NCBI GenBank assembly: GCA_017306245.1
Contig: JAFKIY010000003.1
Location: 62,001 to 126,000 of the forward strand
Length of the DNA stretch: 64,000 nucleotides
Direction: 5' to 3'
From: Micrococcales bacterium
GTDB taxonomy: Bacteria > Actinomycetota > Actinomycetes > Actinomycetales > Microbacteriaceae
The translations under genes were made by a program, and so were the position numbers. Of the stretch, positions 44,798 through 53,752 are shown one piece after another (positions within the stretch are counted from its first letter, which is position 1; each line of letters opens with the position of its first letter). The notes beneath the pieces are model-generated. The model had not been told where the DNA came from and searched no databases. It saw only the letters and a program-made list of their open reading frames with translations.

Positions 44798-44849
44798 CCG
44801 CGCAACGGCAGACCACGAGAAGCAGTTGCTCCCGCGCAACGGCAGATCA
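44798..44849 (+). repeat. Pair of 18-bp direct repeats
   Basis: CCGCGCAACGGCAGACCA (44,798-44,815) and CCGCGCAACGGCAGATCA (44,832-44,849) differ at one base and are 34 bp apart in the gap after the HNH gene. Possibly a recent small duplication; no function evident. Confidence 0.6.
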
Positions 44850-44913
44850 AAGGCGACACCAGCTTGCGCGCGACGCCGATCGAACCTCCGCAAAACTGAG
44901 AATCCGCCCCTAA

Positions 44914-44956
44914 ACTGACCGATCGGACAGTTTCTGACCGATCGGTCAGTTATCGT
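44914..44956 (+). promoter_or_regulatory. Double TetR operator and promoter
   Basis: Two copies of a 16-bp palindrome: CTGACCGATCGGACAG (44,915-44,930, one mismatch) and CTGACCGATCGGTCAG (44,934-44,949, perfect), centres 19 bp apart. A -10-like TATCGT follows at 44,951-44,956, 6 nt before the TetR ATG. The operators cover the -35 region, so the TetR protein should repress its own operon. Confidence 0.85.
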
Positions 44957-44962
44957 GGGATC

Positions 44963-45523
44963 ATGTCCACCACAGCAGAAGACCTGCGAACGATCGCGCT
45001 CGAAGAATTCGCGACCGCAGGCTACGCGGCAACCTCGCTGCACCGCATTGCCGAACTCGCCGGACTCTCCAAATCGAGCGTGCTCTACCACTACGAATCC
45101 AAAGACGCGCTCCTCGCCGCCGCCGTGCAACCCGCCATCACCGCGCTCGGCACAATCCTCGACGAACTCGAATCGAAACCGCGCACGAGAGCAACCCGCA
45201 ACCGATTCATCGAAGAATTCGTCGACTTCCTCCTCGACCACACCCCCGAAGTCAACCTGTTCATCAACCAGGGGCCATCGCTCGTCGACGTCCCGGTGGT
45301 CGACGTCGCCAACGCTGCCGTCGTACGCCTCGCCGAATACTTCTTCACCACAACCACCACCACGGAGGACTGGATGCGCTTCGGCGTCGCCCTCGGTGGT
45401 GCCGCGTACATGCTCGCATCCCAACGCACCATGGGGTTCGAACCGACACCGCGCGAAGAAACCAGAACGGTGCTCATCGGAATACTCGGCGAACTCCTCG
45501 CCCCCGTCAAAACCAAGGGATAA
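44963..45523 (+). CDS. TetR-family repressor of the MMPL operon
   Basis: A 186-residue TetR regulator. N-terminal helix-turn-helix: YAATSLHRIAELAGLSKSSV then LYHYESKDALL. The C-terminal ligand-binding half is divergent, as usual. Two palindromic operators lie just upstream. Only 3 bp separate it from the MMPL gene, so it heads a TetR-MMPL-YhgE operon and probably senses the exported compound or a membrane signal. Confidence 0.93.
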   Translation: MSTTAEDLRTIALEEFATAGYAATSLHRIAELAGLSKSSVLYHYESKDALLAAAVQPAITALGTILDELESKPRTRATRNRFIEEFVDFLLDHTPEVNLFINQGPSLVDVPVVDVANAAVVRLAEYFFTTTTTTEDWMRFGVALGGAAYMLASQRTMGFEPTPREETRTVLIGILGELLAPVKTKG

Positions 45524-45526
45524 GCA

Positions 45527-48500
45527 GTGGCAACCCTCCTCTACCGGCTCGGCCGGTTCTCCTTCCAACGCCCGTGGCGCGTCATCGCCACGTGGCTCGT
45601 GCTCCTCGTCGCCATCCTGGGCGGAGGATTCGCGCTCGGCGGCCAATCCCAGGAGTCATTCGTCATCCCCGGCACCGAGTCGCAACAGGCGCTCGACCGG
45701 CTCGAAGCGGTCTTCCCCGAAGTTGCCGGCGCCAACGCCGAAGTGGTGCTCGTCGCCCCAGCCGGACACCTCGTGACGAGTGCGGCGTACGAGAACGCCA
45801 TCAAAAGCATGGCGACCGCCATCCGCGACATCCCGGGGATCAACTCCGTGACGACACCGTTCGACGAATACGCCGGCAAACAACTGAGCGACGACAAAAC
45901 CATGGCGATCGCGCGCGTACAATTCGACGGCGCCTCAACGCACGTGACGGATGCGACCCTCACCGACCTCAAAGCGACGGCATCCATCGCCGAGGATGCG
46001 GGGCTGCGGGTCGAATTCGGCGGACAAGTGTTCCAGGACACCTCCTTCGGAATCACCGTCACCGAGGTCTTCGGAGTCATCTTCGCCGGAATCGTCCTGC
46101 TCATCACGTTCGGATCGCTGCTCGCCGCGGGAATGCCGCTCCTCAGCGCACTCATCGGAGTTGGGATCGTGATCGGCGGCATCACGGCGGCATCCGCCTT
46201 CACCACAATCTCCAGTTCGGCGCCGCTCCTCGCCCTCATGATCGGACTGGCGGTAGGAATCGACTACACGCTGTTCATCCTGTCCCGGCACCGAAACCAA
46301 TTGGCTGCCGGCGAAGAGGTGGAAGAGTCCGCCGCGGAAGCGGTCGGTACAGCGGGAAGCGCTGTCGTGTTCGCCGGAGTGACCGTCATCATCGCGCTGC
46401 TCGGACTTCTCGTCGTGGGGATCCCGTTCCTGAGCGTCATGGGAGTCGGCGCCGCCTTCGCGGTGCTCATCGCCATCGGAGTCGCCACCACGCTGCTGCC
46501 GGCGCTGCTCGCGCTCGCCGGAGAGCGCCTGCGCCCGAAACCGGGGTCCCGTGCTGCCCGGCGCGCGCTGTCCGCGGCCACGGGCGGAAAACCGAGCATG
46601 GGTCTGCGGTGGGTGAAAGGGGTAGTGAAACATCCGATCATCGCGTCCGTGAGCGTCGTCGCCGCACTCGGCGTGATCGCGATACCGGCACTGTCCCTGC
46701 AATTGAGCCTGCCCGACGGCGGTTCGGAGCCCGCCGCCTCGACGCAGCGCCAGGCGTACGACCTCGTCACCGAAGGATTCGGCGCGGGATACAACGGCCC
46801 GCTCATCGTCGCCGTCGACATCACGCAGACGACCAACATCATGGGCGACCTCGACGGCATCGCCGCGAAACTCGGCAGCGTCGACGGGGTCGACTGGGTC
46901 AGTCAGGGGCTTCCGGATGCCGGGCTCGACACCGCCATCATCCAGGTTGTCCCGTCCAGCGCCCCCGACGCCGAGAAAACCAAACAGCTCGTTCAGGCGA
47001 TCCGCGACCTCGCGCCCACCATCGAATCGCAGTACGGGACACCGATCTGGGTGACCGGCACCACCGCGGTGGGAATCGACATTTCGAGCCGGCTGAGCGA
47101 CGCGCTCATCCCGTTCGGGCTCATCGTGGTCGGACTGTCCATCGTGCTGCTCATGATGGTGTTCCGCTCTGTGCTCGTCCCCGTCAAGGCGGCACTCGGA
47201 TTCCTGCTGTCCGTCGTCGCAGCGTTCGGGGTGACCGTCGCGGTGTTCCAGTGGGGCTGGTTCGGCAACCTCGTCCAGCTGGAAAGCGCCGGGCCGATAC
47301 TCAGCTTCATGCCCATCCTTCTCATGGCTGTGCTGTTCGGGCTCGCCATGGATTACGAAGTGTTCCTGGTTTCCGGCATGCGGGAGGAGTTTGTGCACGG
47401 CACGGGCAGCCGCAGTGAGAACGCGAAAGCTGCGATTCCGCGCGGATTCGCGAACGGTTCCCGCGTGGTGACCGCCGCCGCCCTCATCATGTTCTTCGTG
47501 TTCTTCGCGTTCGTGCCCGAAGGATCCGGCATGATCAAACCCATCGCACTCGGGCTTGCGACCGGCATAGCGTTTGACGCGTTCCTCGTGCGCATGACCC
47601 TGGGCCCGGCGCTCATGGCGCTCATGGGCAAGGCGGCGTGGTGGATGCCTGCGTGGCTCGGCCGTCTGCTGCCCAACGTCGACATCGAGGGCGAGAGCCT
47701 GCGGCACCACATCGCGGCAACCGAGTGGGCGCGGGGGCAACACGGGATGGCGATCACCGCCGACGAACTGGTCGCCGGTGCGGAACCGGGTTACGAGGGG
47801 CACCGCGTCGGGCCGCTCAGCTTCGCGATCCCCCAGGGTGCCGTATTGCTCGCGAGTGGCCCTGCTGCCGATCGGCGGATTCTCGCCGCGACGCTCGCGG
47901 GGCGCCTGTCTGTCGCGGAGGGGCGCGCACAGGTTGCCGGGCATCCGCTGCCATCCGAACAGGACCGTGTCGCACGCCGCGTCGCCATGATCGACGTCGG
48001 CGGAACGGAGACGACAGGGTCGAATCGCGATTCGGGTGACGGATCGTGGCGTGACCCGAGTTGGAGCGACCTTCTGGTCGAACGTCTGAGCGTCACGCTC
48101 CCGTGGTACCGCTCCTGGTTGACCCGCACGGTCGCCAAAGACTGGCTCGGGCGAGTTTCCGACGCGTTCGCAACGGCAACCCTCGGGTTCGCGGCCGACT
48201 CATCGGGTGAGCCGATCGATGCCCACGCGGGCATCCGCACGCTGCCGCGCCTGGAGCGGGCCGTCGCCCTCGCGAGCGTCGCGCTCGTGGAGTCGCCGGA
48301 CGTCGCGATGTTCGATGTGCCGGATGTCTTCGCCGACGCCGCCGAGGAGCGCGCGTTCCTCCGGGCCATCACGGCGCTCGCGCCTGCCGGAACCACGATC
48401 GTGGTCGGGTCGGCCGCACCGTTCGCCGACACGGCCATCGACGGCCGCGACTTCATCCGACTCAGCCTCGAGCAGTCCGACATCGGTCGCGACGCCGACC

Positions 48501-48547
48501 ATGTCATCACCCACGGAGCACGCTTCACGGAAGGCAACAACTCATGA
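45527..48547 (+). CDS. MMPL-family transporter fused to a degenerate ABC-ATPase-like domain
   Basis: A 1006-residue RND-type protein. Residues 1 to about 725 are a complete MMPL transporter with two halves of membrane helices and loops (GIDYTLFILSRHRNQL, then GLAMDYEVFLVSGMREEFVH in the second half), exporting lipids or drugs. Residues about 750-1006 resemble an ABC nucleotide-binding domain without its catalytic residues. The Walker A region reads ASGPAADRRILAATLAGRL (no Lys), the signature LPRLERAVALASVALVE and the Walker B area DVAMFDVPDVF (no Glu). It overlaps the YhgE gene by 4 nt. See findings. Confidence 0.9.
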   Translation: MATLLYRLGRFSFQRPWRVIATWLVLLVAILGGGFALGGQSQESFVIPGTESQQALDRLEAVFPEVAGANAEVVLVAPAGHLVTSAAYENAIKSMATAIRDIPGINSVTTPFDEYAGKQLSDDKTMAIARVQFDGASTHVTDATLTDLKATASIAEDAGLRVEFGGQVFQDTSFGITVTEVFGVIFAGIVLLITFGSLLAAGMPLLSALIGVGIVIGGITAASAFTTISSSAPLLALMIGLAVGIDYTLFILSRHRNQLAAGEEVEESAAEAVGTAGSAVVFAGVTVIIALLGLLVVGIPFLSVMGVGAAFAVLIAIGVATTLLPALLALAGERLRPKPGSRAARRALSAATGGKPSMGLRWVKGVVKHPIIASVSVVAALGVIAIPALSLQLSLPDGGSEPAASTQRQAYDLVTEGFGAGYNGPLIVAVDITQTTNIMGDLDGIAAKLGSVDGVDWVSQGLPDAGLDTAIIQVVPSSAPDAEKTKQLVQAIRDLAPTIESQYGTPIWVTGTTAVGIDISSRLSDALIPFGLIVVGLSIVLLMMVFRSVLVPVKAALGFLLSVVAAFGVTVAVFQWGWFGNLVQLESAGPILSFMPILLMAVLFGLAMDYEVFLVSGMREEFVHGTGSRSENAKAAIPRGFANGSRVVTAAALIMFFVFFAFVPEGSGMIKPIALGLATGIAFDAFLVRMTLGPALMALMGKAAWWMPAWLGRLLPNVDIEGESLRHHIAATEWARGQHGMAITADELVAGAEPGYEGHRVGPLSFAIPQGAVLLASGPAADRRILAATLAGRLSVAEGRAQVAGHPLPSEQDRVARRVAMIDVGGTETTGSNRDSGDGSWRDPSWSDLLVERLSVTLPWYRSWLTRTVAKDWLGRVSDAFATATLGFAADSSGEPIDAHAGIRTLPRLERAVALASVALVESPDVAMFDVPDVFADAAEERAFLRAITALAPAGTTIVVGSAAPFADTAIDGRDFIRLSLEQSDIGRDADHVITHGARFTEGNNS

Positions 48548-50424
48548 GTACCACCACACGCGCCCGCGCCGCGCTGCGCCGACAGTGGAGCGAGCGTCGA
48601 AAGTCGAGCTGGCTGAAATGGTTCGGCGTTGCCGCGGTCGTGCTCGTCCCGCTCGCGTTCGCCGGTTTGTTCGTCGGGGCGCTCTCGCAGGCGGACACCG
48701 CCATCGACCGCATCCCGGCAGCAATCGTGAACAACGACACCCTCATCTACACGACCGCCGCAGACGGCTCGAAGTCCCCGGTGTTCGCCGGCCGGCAGCT
48801 CGTCACCGAACTCACCGGGGGGAGCGAAGGATTCGACTGGCTCGTCACCAACGAGGATGGCGCGAAGAAAGCGCTCGCCGCGGGCGACGTGTACGCGGTG
48901 TTGACGATCCCGAAAGATTTCTCCGCGTCGATCCTGTCGCTGAGTTCGAGCGACCCCACCCGGGCGGACCTCGCGATCACGACCGACGACGCGCACAGTT
49001 ACGTGACCGGCGCGCTCGCGAAGACCGTCGGCGAATCGATGGCGACCACGTTCGGCACGGCGATCACCGCCCAATACATCCAGGGCATGTACTCCAGCAT
49101 CGGGCAACTGGGCACGTCCCTCGGGGATGCGGCGACGGGCGCCAAGTCGCTGTCCGGTGGAGCATCCGAGCTCAGCAGCGGGCTCAGCAGCCTCGCCGGC
49201 GGGGTCGCGTCCGCGCACACGGGCGCAACCGATTTCGCGGCAGGGGTGCGCGAGTACACGCACGGCGTTGACAGCCTGAGCTCAGGGCTCGCGCAGTTGA
49301 ACGGAAGCGCGGCGGGACTTGGCGGCATCAGTGCAGGGGTGTCCGATTTCACCGGCTCGGTGTCGGCGCTGGCGGCGCAACTCGCCGCGGCGAACGCCAC
49401 CCTGCAGGCGAACCCCCAGGATGCCGCGGCACTGGCGACCGTCAACGCGCTGAGCGCGCAACTGAGCGGAGCGGCATCGGGCGGGGCCACGCTCGCCGCG
49501 CAGACGAACGGCGCGATCGCCGGAGTGACATCAGGAATTTCGCAGAGCGCGGCGGGAGCTGCGCAGCTCGCTGCCGGATCTGCCGGGTTGCGTTCCGGTG
49601 CCGACTCGCTGGCGTCCGGACTCGCCGGGCTGACGAGCGGCGCAACCGAAGCATCCACCGGCGCCGTATCCCTCGCGGACGGCGCCACCAAACTCGCGGA
49701 TGGCCTCTCGGAGGGCGCCGCGCAGGTGCCCGCGTCGGACACTGCGACGGAAGCGACCTCAGCCGAAGTTGCCGCGAGCCCGGTGTCGGTGACGGTCACG
49801 CGCGACAACGAAGTGTCCGGGATCGGGCAATCGATCGCCACATTCTTCATCCCGTTGGGGCTCTGGGTCGGCGCGCTCGCCGTATTCCTCGTGCTGCGGC
49901 CGGTGAATCGCCGGGAACTGGTGTCCACGGCGGGAAACGGCCGGCTCGTGTTCGATGTGCTCGCGCGCGCCATGGCGGTGACCGCGGCGCAGGCCGTGCT
50001 TCTCGTTGCCCTCCTGCACACGGTCGTCGGCGTGAGCTGGACTGCCTTGCCCGCGACCCTCGGGTTCTCCCTGCTCATGGCCGCGGCGTTCACGGCATTC
50101 CACTACCTGCTCACGATCGGACTGGGTCGCGGCGGGCTCGTCGTCTCCCTCTTCGTGCTCGCGGTTCAGGTGACGGCGACCGGCGGACTGTACCCGGTGC
50201 AGGTGCTCGCGACCCCATTCCAGTGGGTGAGCCCGCTGCTTCCCCTCACCTATGGCGTGTCGGGCATGCAGGGCATCATCGCGGGCGGCGTGGTCAGCCA
50301 GGTGCTCGGCGCGGCGGGAGTGCTCGCTCTGTTCGGGATCGCGAGCGTGCTGGTCGGGCTCGTTGCAATCCGGCGCACGCGGCGCGCGCAGGCTCTGGGG
50401 CTCGTCCCTGCGTTATCTCGTTGA
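48544..50424 (+). CDS. YhgE/Pip-type membrane protein, ABC-2 permease-like
   Basis: A 626-residue envelope protein. First helix (FGVAAVVLVPLAFAGLFVGA), an extracellular part with YhgE signatures (IPAAIVNNDTLIY, GDVYAVLTIPKDFSASILSL), a long Ser/Gly/Ala-rich helical stalk (LSGGASELSSGLSSLAGGVA repeats), and five C-terminal helices of ABC-2 permease kind. It resembles the phage-infection-protein family and type VII-associated EsaA. ABC-2 permeases normally need an ATPase; the only candidate here is the degenerate domain on the MMPL protein. Confidence 0.9.
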   Translation: MSTTTRARAALRRQWSERRKSSWLKWFGVAAVVLVPLAFAGLFVGALSQADTAIDRIPAAIVNNDTLIYTTAADGSKSPVFAGRQLVTELTGGSEGFDWLVTNEDGAKKALAAGDVYAVLTIPKDFSASILSLSSSDPTRADLAITTDDAHSYVTGALAKTVGESMATTFGTAITAQYIQGMYSSIGQLGTSLGDAATGAKSLSGGASELSSGLSSLAGGVASAHTGATDFAAGVREYTHGVDSLSSGLAQLNGSAAGLGGISAGVSDFTGSVSALAAQLAAANATLQANPQDAAALATVNALSAQLSGAASGGATLAAQTNGAIAGVTSGISQSAAGAAQLAAGSAGLRSGADSLASGLAGLTSGATEASTGAVSLADGATKLADGLSEGAAQVPASDTATEATSAEVAASPVSVTVTRDNEVSGIGQSIATFFIPLGLWVGALAVFLVLRPVNRRELVSTAGNGRLVFDVLARAMAVTAAQAVLLVALLHTVVGVSWTALPATLGFSLLMAAAFTAFHYLLTIGLGRGGLVVSLFVLAVQVTATGGLYPVQVLATPFQWVSPLLPLTYGVSGMQGIIAGGVVSQVLGAAGVLALFGIASVLVGLVAIRRTRRAQALGLVPALSR

Positions 50425-51303
50425 CCGGAGCGCGGCGAGCGCCCGGCGACCCGCGCGCCGGAAAGCTCCGACGACATTCGGCGGGTGTGGATGCCAGAAG
50501 TAGCCGCGCCGTTCCGTACCGAGGTGCGCCTGCGCGAACGCGAGCGTTTCGCGCAGAAGTTCGAGCCGGCCGGCCTCATCCGCTGCTTTGCGCGTGTTGA
50601 CTTCGGCGACAACCGAACCGGACCAGCCCTGCCGCACCAGGTATTCGAGCACCTCGGCCACCGGCTCATTTCCGCGACCGGGAAGCAGGTGCTCGTCGAA
50701 AATCCGACCCTCATCCATCGAACCCGAACCGTCGCACAAGTGCACGTGCCGCAGCTTCGGACCCATCGCCATTGCGAACTCGAGCGAGTCCCGCCCGGAC
50801 AGCGCCGCGTGCGAGAAGTCGAGCGTCATGGCGTCGCAGTCCATCGTCGTCGGATCGGACCCGGGCGCGTACGCTTTCAGGTTCTGCCGGGCGACCTTCC
50901 ACGGGAACATGTTCTCCACCGCAACCTCAACGTCGTAGGTGTCGGCGGTTTCGCGGACGATGCGGAGGAAATCCCGCGCGTACTGGGCCTGCCAGCGGAA
51001 CGGCGGATGCACGACGACGGTGGACGCGCCGACGGATCGGGCCAGCTCGGCTGACTTCTCGAGTTTCACGCGCGGATCCCGGCCCCACACGAAGTGGGTG
51101 AGCAGCAGGACGGGCGCGTGAATGGAGAGGATGGGCTGCTCGTAGCGTTCGGACAGTTCGAGGAGGGCGCGGGCATCCTGCGTCACCTCATCGTTCGTGA
51201 CCATGACTTCGACGCCGTCGAACCCCGCCAGCCGGGCCAGCCGAAATGCGTTCTCTGGAGAGAGCGGATACACCGCCGACGTGCTCATCCCGATTCGAAT
51301 CAT
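50413..51303 (-). CDS. Sugar phosphate isomerase/epimerase-like TIM barrel protein
   Basis: A 296-residue protein of the AP-endonuclease-2/xylose-isomerase-like barrel family. Visible metal-site strands are PILSIHAPVLLLTHF, TVVVHPPFRWQAQYARDFLR, EVAVENMFPW, MTLDFSHAALSGRD, HVHLCDGSG and VVAEVNTRKAADEA. The true start is 51,303 (MIRIGMSTSA); the frame is open upstream but lies in the otsA promoter. The substrate is unknown. Convergent with the YhgE gene and overlapping it by 12 bp. Confidence 0.88.
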   Translation of the reverse strand: MIRIGMSTSAVYPLSPENAFRLARLAGFDGVEVMVTNDEVTQDARALLELSERYEQPILSIHAPVLLLTHFVWGRDPRVKLEKSAELARSVGASTVVVHPPFRWQAQYARDFLRIVRETADTYDVEVAVENMFPWKVARQNLKAYAPGSDPTTMDCDAMTLDFSHAALSGRDSLEFAMAMGPKLRHVHLCDGSGSMDEGRIFDEHLLPGRGNEPVAEVLEYLVRQGWSGSVVAEVNTRKAADEAGRLELLRETLAFAQAHLGTERRGYFWHPHPPNVVGAFRRAGRRALAALRSTR

Positions 51304-51412
51304 GTGCGGCCAGTCTAGACGGCAAACCGGGTTTCGGCTGGGATGGGCCCACTCCGGGCAACTCCAGATACGGCTGATAACGTGACGGCGTAGGCAGGAG
51401 CAACCCAGAGCA

Positions 51413-52897
51413 ATGTCACAGCGACCAGTCAGAAACCAGCGGCAATACGACTTCATTGTCGTGTCCAACCGGCTGCCCGTCGACAGCGTGATCGATGGTG
51501 ACGGCAACCAGGCGTGGGCCCCGTCGCCTGGCGGCCTCGTGGCCGCGCTGGAACCCGTCATGCACCGTCACGACGGGGCCTGGGTGGGGTGGCCCGGCCG
51601 TGCAGATCTGGACCTGGACCCGTTCGACACCGACGGGATGAGCCTCATACCGGTCCCGCTTTCCGAGGCGGAGGTCGCCGACTACTACGAGGGTTTCTCC
51701 AACGCAACATTGTGGCCGCTGTACCACGACGTCATCGCCGTGCCGGAGTTTCTTCGCGAATGGTGGGAAACGTACCGGGTGGTGAACCGCCGGTTCGCGG
51801 AGAGGACGGCGGAAGTCGCCGGTCGCGGTGCGGTCGTGTGGGTGCAGGACTACCAGCTGCAGCTCGTTCCGAAACTTCTCCGCGATGCCCGACCGGACCT
51901 CACGATCGGGTTTTTCAATCACATTCCGTTCCCCTCCTACGGGCTGTTTTCGCAGTTGCCGTGGCGCACCCAGATCATCGAGGGACTTCTCGGAGCGGAT
52001 GTCGTCGGTTTCCAGCGCGACGCGGATGCCGGCAATTTCGCGCAGGCGGTCCGGCGGCTCAAAGGTTTCGCCACGAAGGGTCAGCACATCGCCGTGCCGC
52101 TGACCGACCCGAACCCGGGCCGGCGCGCCTCCGGACCGGTCCGCGAGGACGGGCCGACCCGGACGGTCGTGGCCAGGAAGTTCCCGATCTCCATCGACGC
52201 GCCCTACTTCCGCGCGACATCCCATCGGGAGGACATCCGGGCGAGGGCGAACGAGATTCGCGCGGACCTCGGCAATCCGAAAGTCATCATGCTCGGGGTC
52301 GACAGGCTCGACTACACGAAAGGCATCCGGCACCGGCTCCTTGCGTACGGCGAACTGCTCGCTGAGGGCAGGGTGAAGCCCGAGGAGGTCATCCTCGTGC
52401 AGGTGGCGAGCCCGAGCCGCGAGCGGGTGAAGAGCTACATGGATCTGCGCGACGAGGTCGAGGTCACGGTGGGCCGCATCAACGGCGAATATTCGGCCAT
52501 CGGCCACCAGGCGATCAGCTACCACCACCACAGCTACCCGCGCGAGGAGATGGTCGCCCTGTACCTTGCGGCGGACGTCATGCTCGTCACGGCGCTGCGC
52601 GACGGCATGAATCTCGTCGCCAAAGAGTATGTTGCGAGCCGCTTCGACAACGACGGCGTGCTCGTGCTGTCTGAGTTCGCCGGGGCATCGGACGAGCTGA
52701 AGCGGGCGGTGCTCGTGAACCCGCACGACATCGAGGGGTTGAAGGAGGCCATGATGTCGGCGATCGAGATGCCGCCCGCCGAGAGGGCGATGCGCATGCG
52801 CAGCATGCGCAAGCGAGTGTTCGAGGATGATGTGGAGAAGTGGTCGAGCGGGTTCCTGGACACGTTGACCGCCCGCCGAACGGCGGAGCCGACGTGA
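51413..52897 (+). CDS. otsA: Trehalose-6-phosphate synthase
   Basis: GT20 glycosyltransferase that joins UDP- (or ADP-) glucose and glucose 6-phosphate to trehalose 6-phosphate. 494 residues, normal length. Motifs: IVVSNRLPVDSV, SPGGLVAALEPV, VVWVQDYQLQLVPKLLRD, GFFNHIPFPS, MLGVDRLDYTKGIRHRLLA and ALRDGMNLVAKEYVA. AGGAG lies upstream of the ATG. The stop overlaps the otsB start. With the GH65 phosphorylase at the left end of the window, the cell could both make and phosphorolyse trehalose if that enzyme accepts it. Confidence 0.97.
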   Translation: MSQRPVRNQRQYDFIVVSNRLPVDSVIDGDGNQAWAPSPGGLVAALEPVMHRHDGAWVGWPGRADLDLDPFDTDGMSLIPVPLSEAEVADYYEGFSNATLWPLYHDVIAVPEFLREWWETYRVVNRRFAERTAEVAGRGAVVWVQDYQLQLVPKLLRDARPDLTIGFFNHIPFPSYGLFSQLPWRTQIIEGLLGADVVGFQRDADAGNFAQAVRRLKGFATKGQHIAVPLTDPNPGRRASGPVREDGPTRTVVARKFPISIDAPYFRATSHREDIRARANEIRADLGNPKVIMLGVDRLDYTKGIRHRLLAYGELLAEGRVKPEEVILVQVASPSRERVKSYMDLRDEVEVTVGRINGEYSAIGHQAISYHHHSYPREEMVALYLAADVMLVTALRDGMNLVAKEYVASRFDNDGVLVLSEFAGASDELKRAVLVNPHDIEGLKEAMMSAIEMPPAERAMRMRSMRKRVFEDDVEKWSSGFLDTLTARRTAEPT

Positions 52898-53694
52898 CCG
52901 GTCCGGCGTGGGATGCGGCGCTGCGCGTCGCCGAAACGGCGAACCTGCTTGTCGCGGTCGATTTCGACGGGACGCTCGCGCCGACCGTCGACGACCCGGC
53001 CACCGCCAGAGCGCTGCCGCGTTCCGTCGCCGCGGTCGACGAGCTGGCGCAGCTCGACTCGACCGCTGTCGCGTTGGTTTCCGGCCGGCACCTCGCCGGC
53101 CTGCGATCCGTCGCCGAGGCGCCTCCGGAGGTGATTCTCGTCGGATCCCACGGTGCCGAGTCGCTCGTCAGCGGCGAGGAGAGCGGTCCAACTCTCAGCG
53201 CCAGGGAGCACGACACCCTGGACGCGCTGTGCCGAGGTATTCAGGCGGTGGCCGCCCGGTTCCCCGGCGCACACGCGGAGCCCAAACCGTCCGGGTGCGG
53301 GCTGCACACGAGACTCGTGGCGCCGGCCGACGCGGAGGTCGCGCGCGAGGCGGCACTGGCTGTCGTGCGCGCGCTCGCGGGTTCGGCGAGCATCACCGAA
53401 CGGTACGGCAAGGACATCCTCGAGTTCACCGTGCGTCCCGCCGACAAGGGCACGGCGCTGGGGTGGCTCCGGGAGCTGACCTCCGCAACCGCAGTCCTCT
53501 TCCTCGGGGACGATGTGACGGATGAGGACGGCTTCCGGGCACTGTCGCCCGGCGATGTCGGAATCAAGGTCGGCACTGGGGATACGGCTGCGGAGTTCCG
53601 CGTCGCCGACCCGATCGAGGTCTCCGAACTCCTGGCCGCCGTCGCCACCGCACGGGAACGTGCTGTGTCTGGTGTTCAACGCGGCCGCGACTAG
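52894..53694 (+). CDS. otsB: Trehalose-6-phosphate phosphatase
   Basis: HAD phosphatase that makes trehalose from trehalose 6-phosphate. 266 residues. Motif I LLVAVDFDGTLAPTVDDP, motif II VALVSGR, cap region GSHGAESLV, motif IV LFLGDDVTDEDGFRAL. The start is a GTG overlapping the otsA TGA by 4 nt; an ATG further upstream lies inside otsA. Translationally coupled to otsA. Confidence 0.95.
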   Translation: MTGPAWDAALRVAETANLLVAVDFDGTLAPTVDDPATARALPRSVAAVDELAQLDSTAVALVSGRHLAGLRSVAEAPPEVILVGSHGAESLVSGEESGPTLSAREHDTLDALCRGIQAVAARFPGAHAEPKPSGCGLHTRLVAPADAEVAREAALAVVRALAGSASITERYGKDILEFTVRPADKGTALGWLRELTSATAVLFLGDDVTDEDGFRALSPGDVGIKVGTGDTAAEFRVADPIEVSELLAAVATARERAVSGVQRGRD

Positions 53695-53736
53695 TAGGAC
53701 GACCTAGCACCGAAGACCCCGGTTGCGCGGAAGTTC

Positions 53737-53752
53737 TAGACTCGGATGCATG
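53737..53752 (+). promoter_or_regulatory. Leaderless promoter of ilvD
   Basis: TAGACT -10 box at 53,737-53,742, 7 nt before the ilvD ATG at 53,750. No ribosome site seen. Confidence 0.5.

Noticed and set aside
43541..45646. 701-codon leftward open frame across the HNH and TetR genes
   Set aside because: Antisense shadow; composition is odd and it would cover two clearly real genes and their operators.
45935..47944. 669-codon leftward frame opposite the MMPL gene
   Set aside because: His/Arg/Asp-rich shadow of a strong coding frame; no domain.
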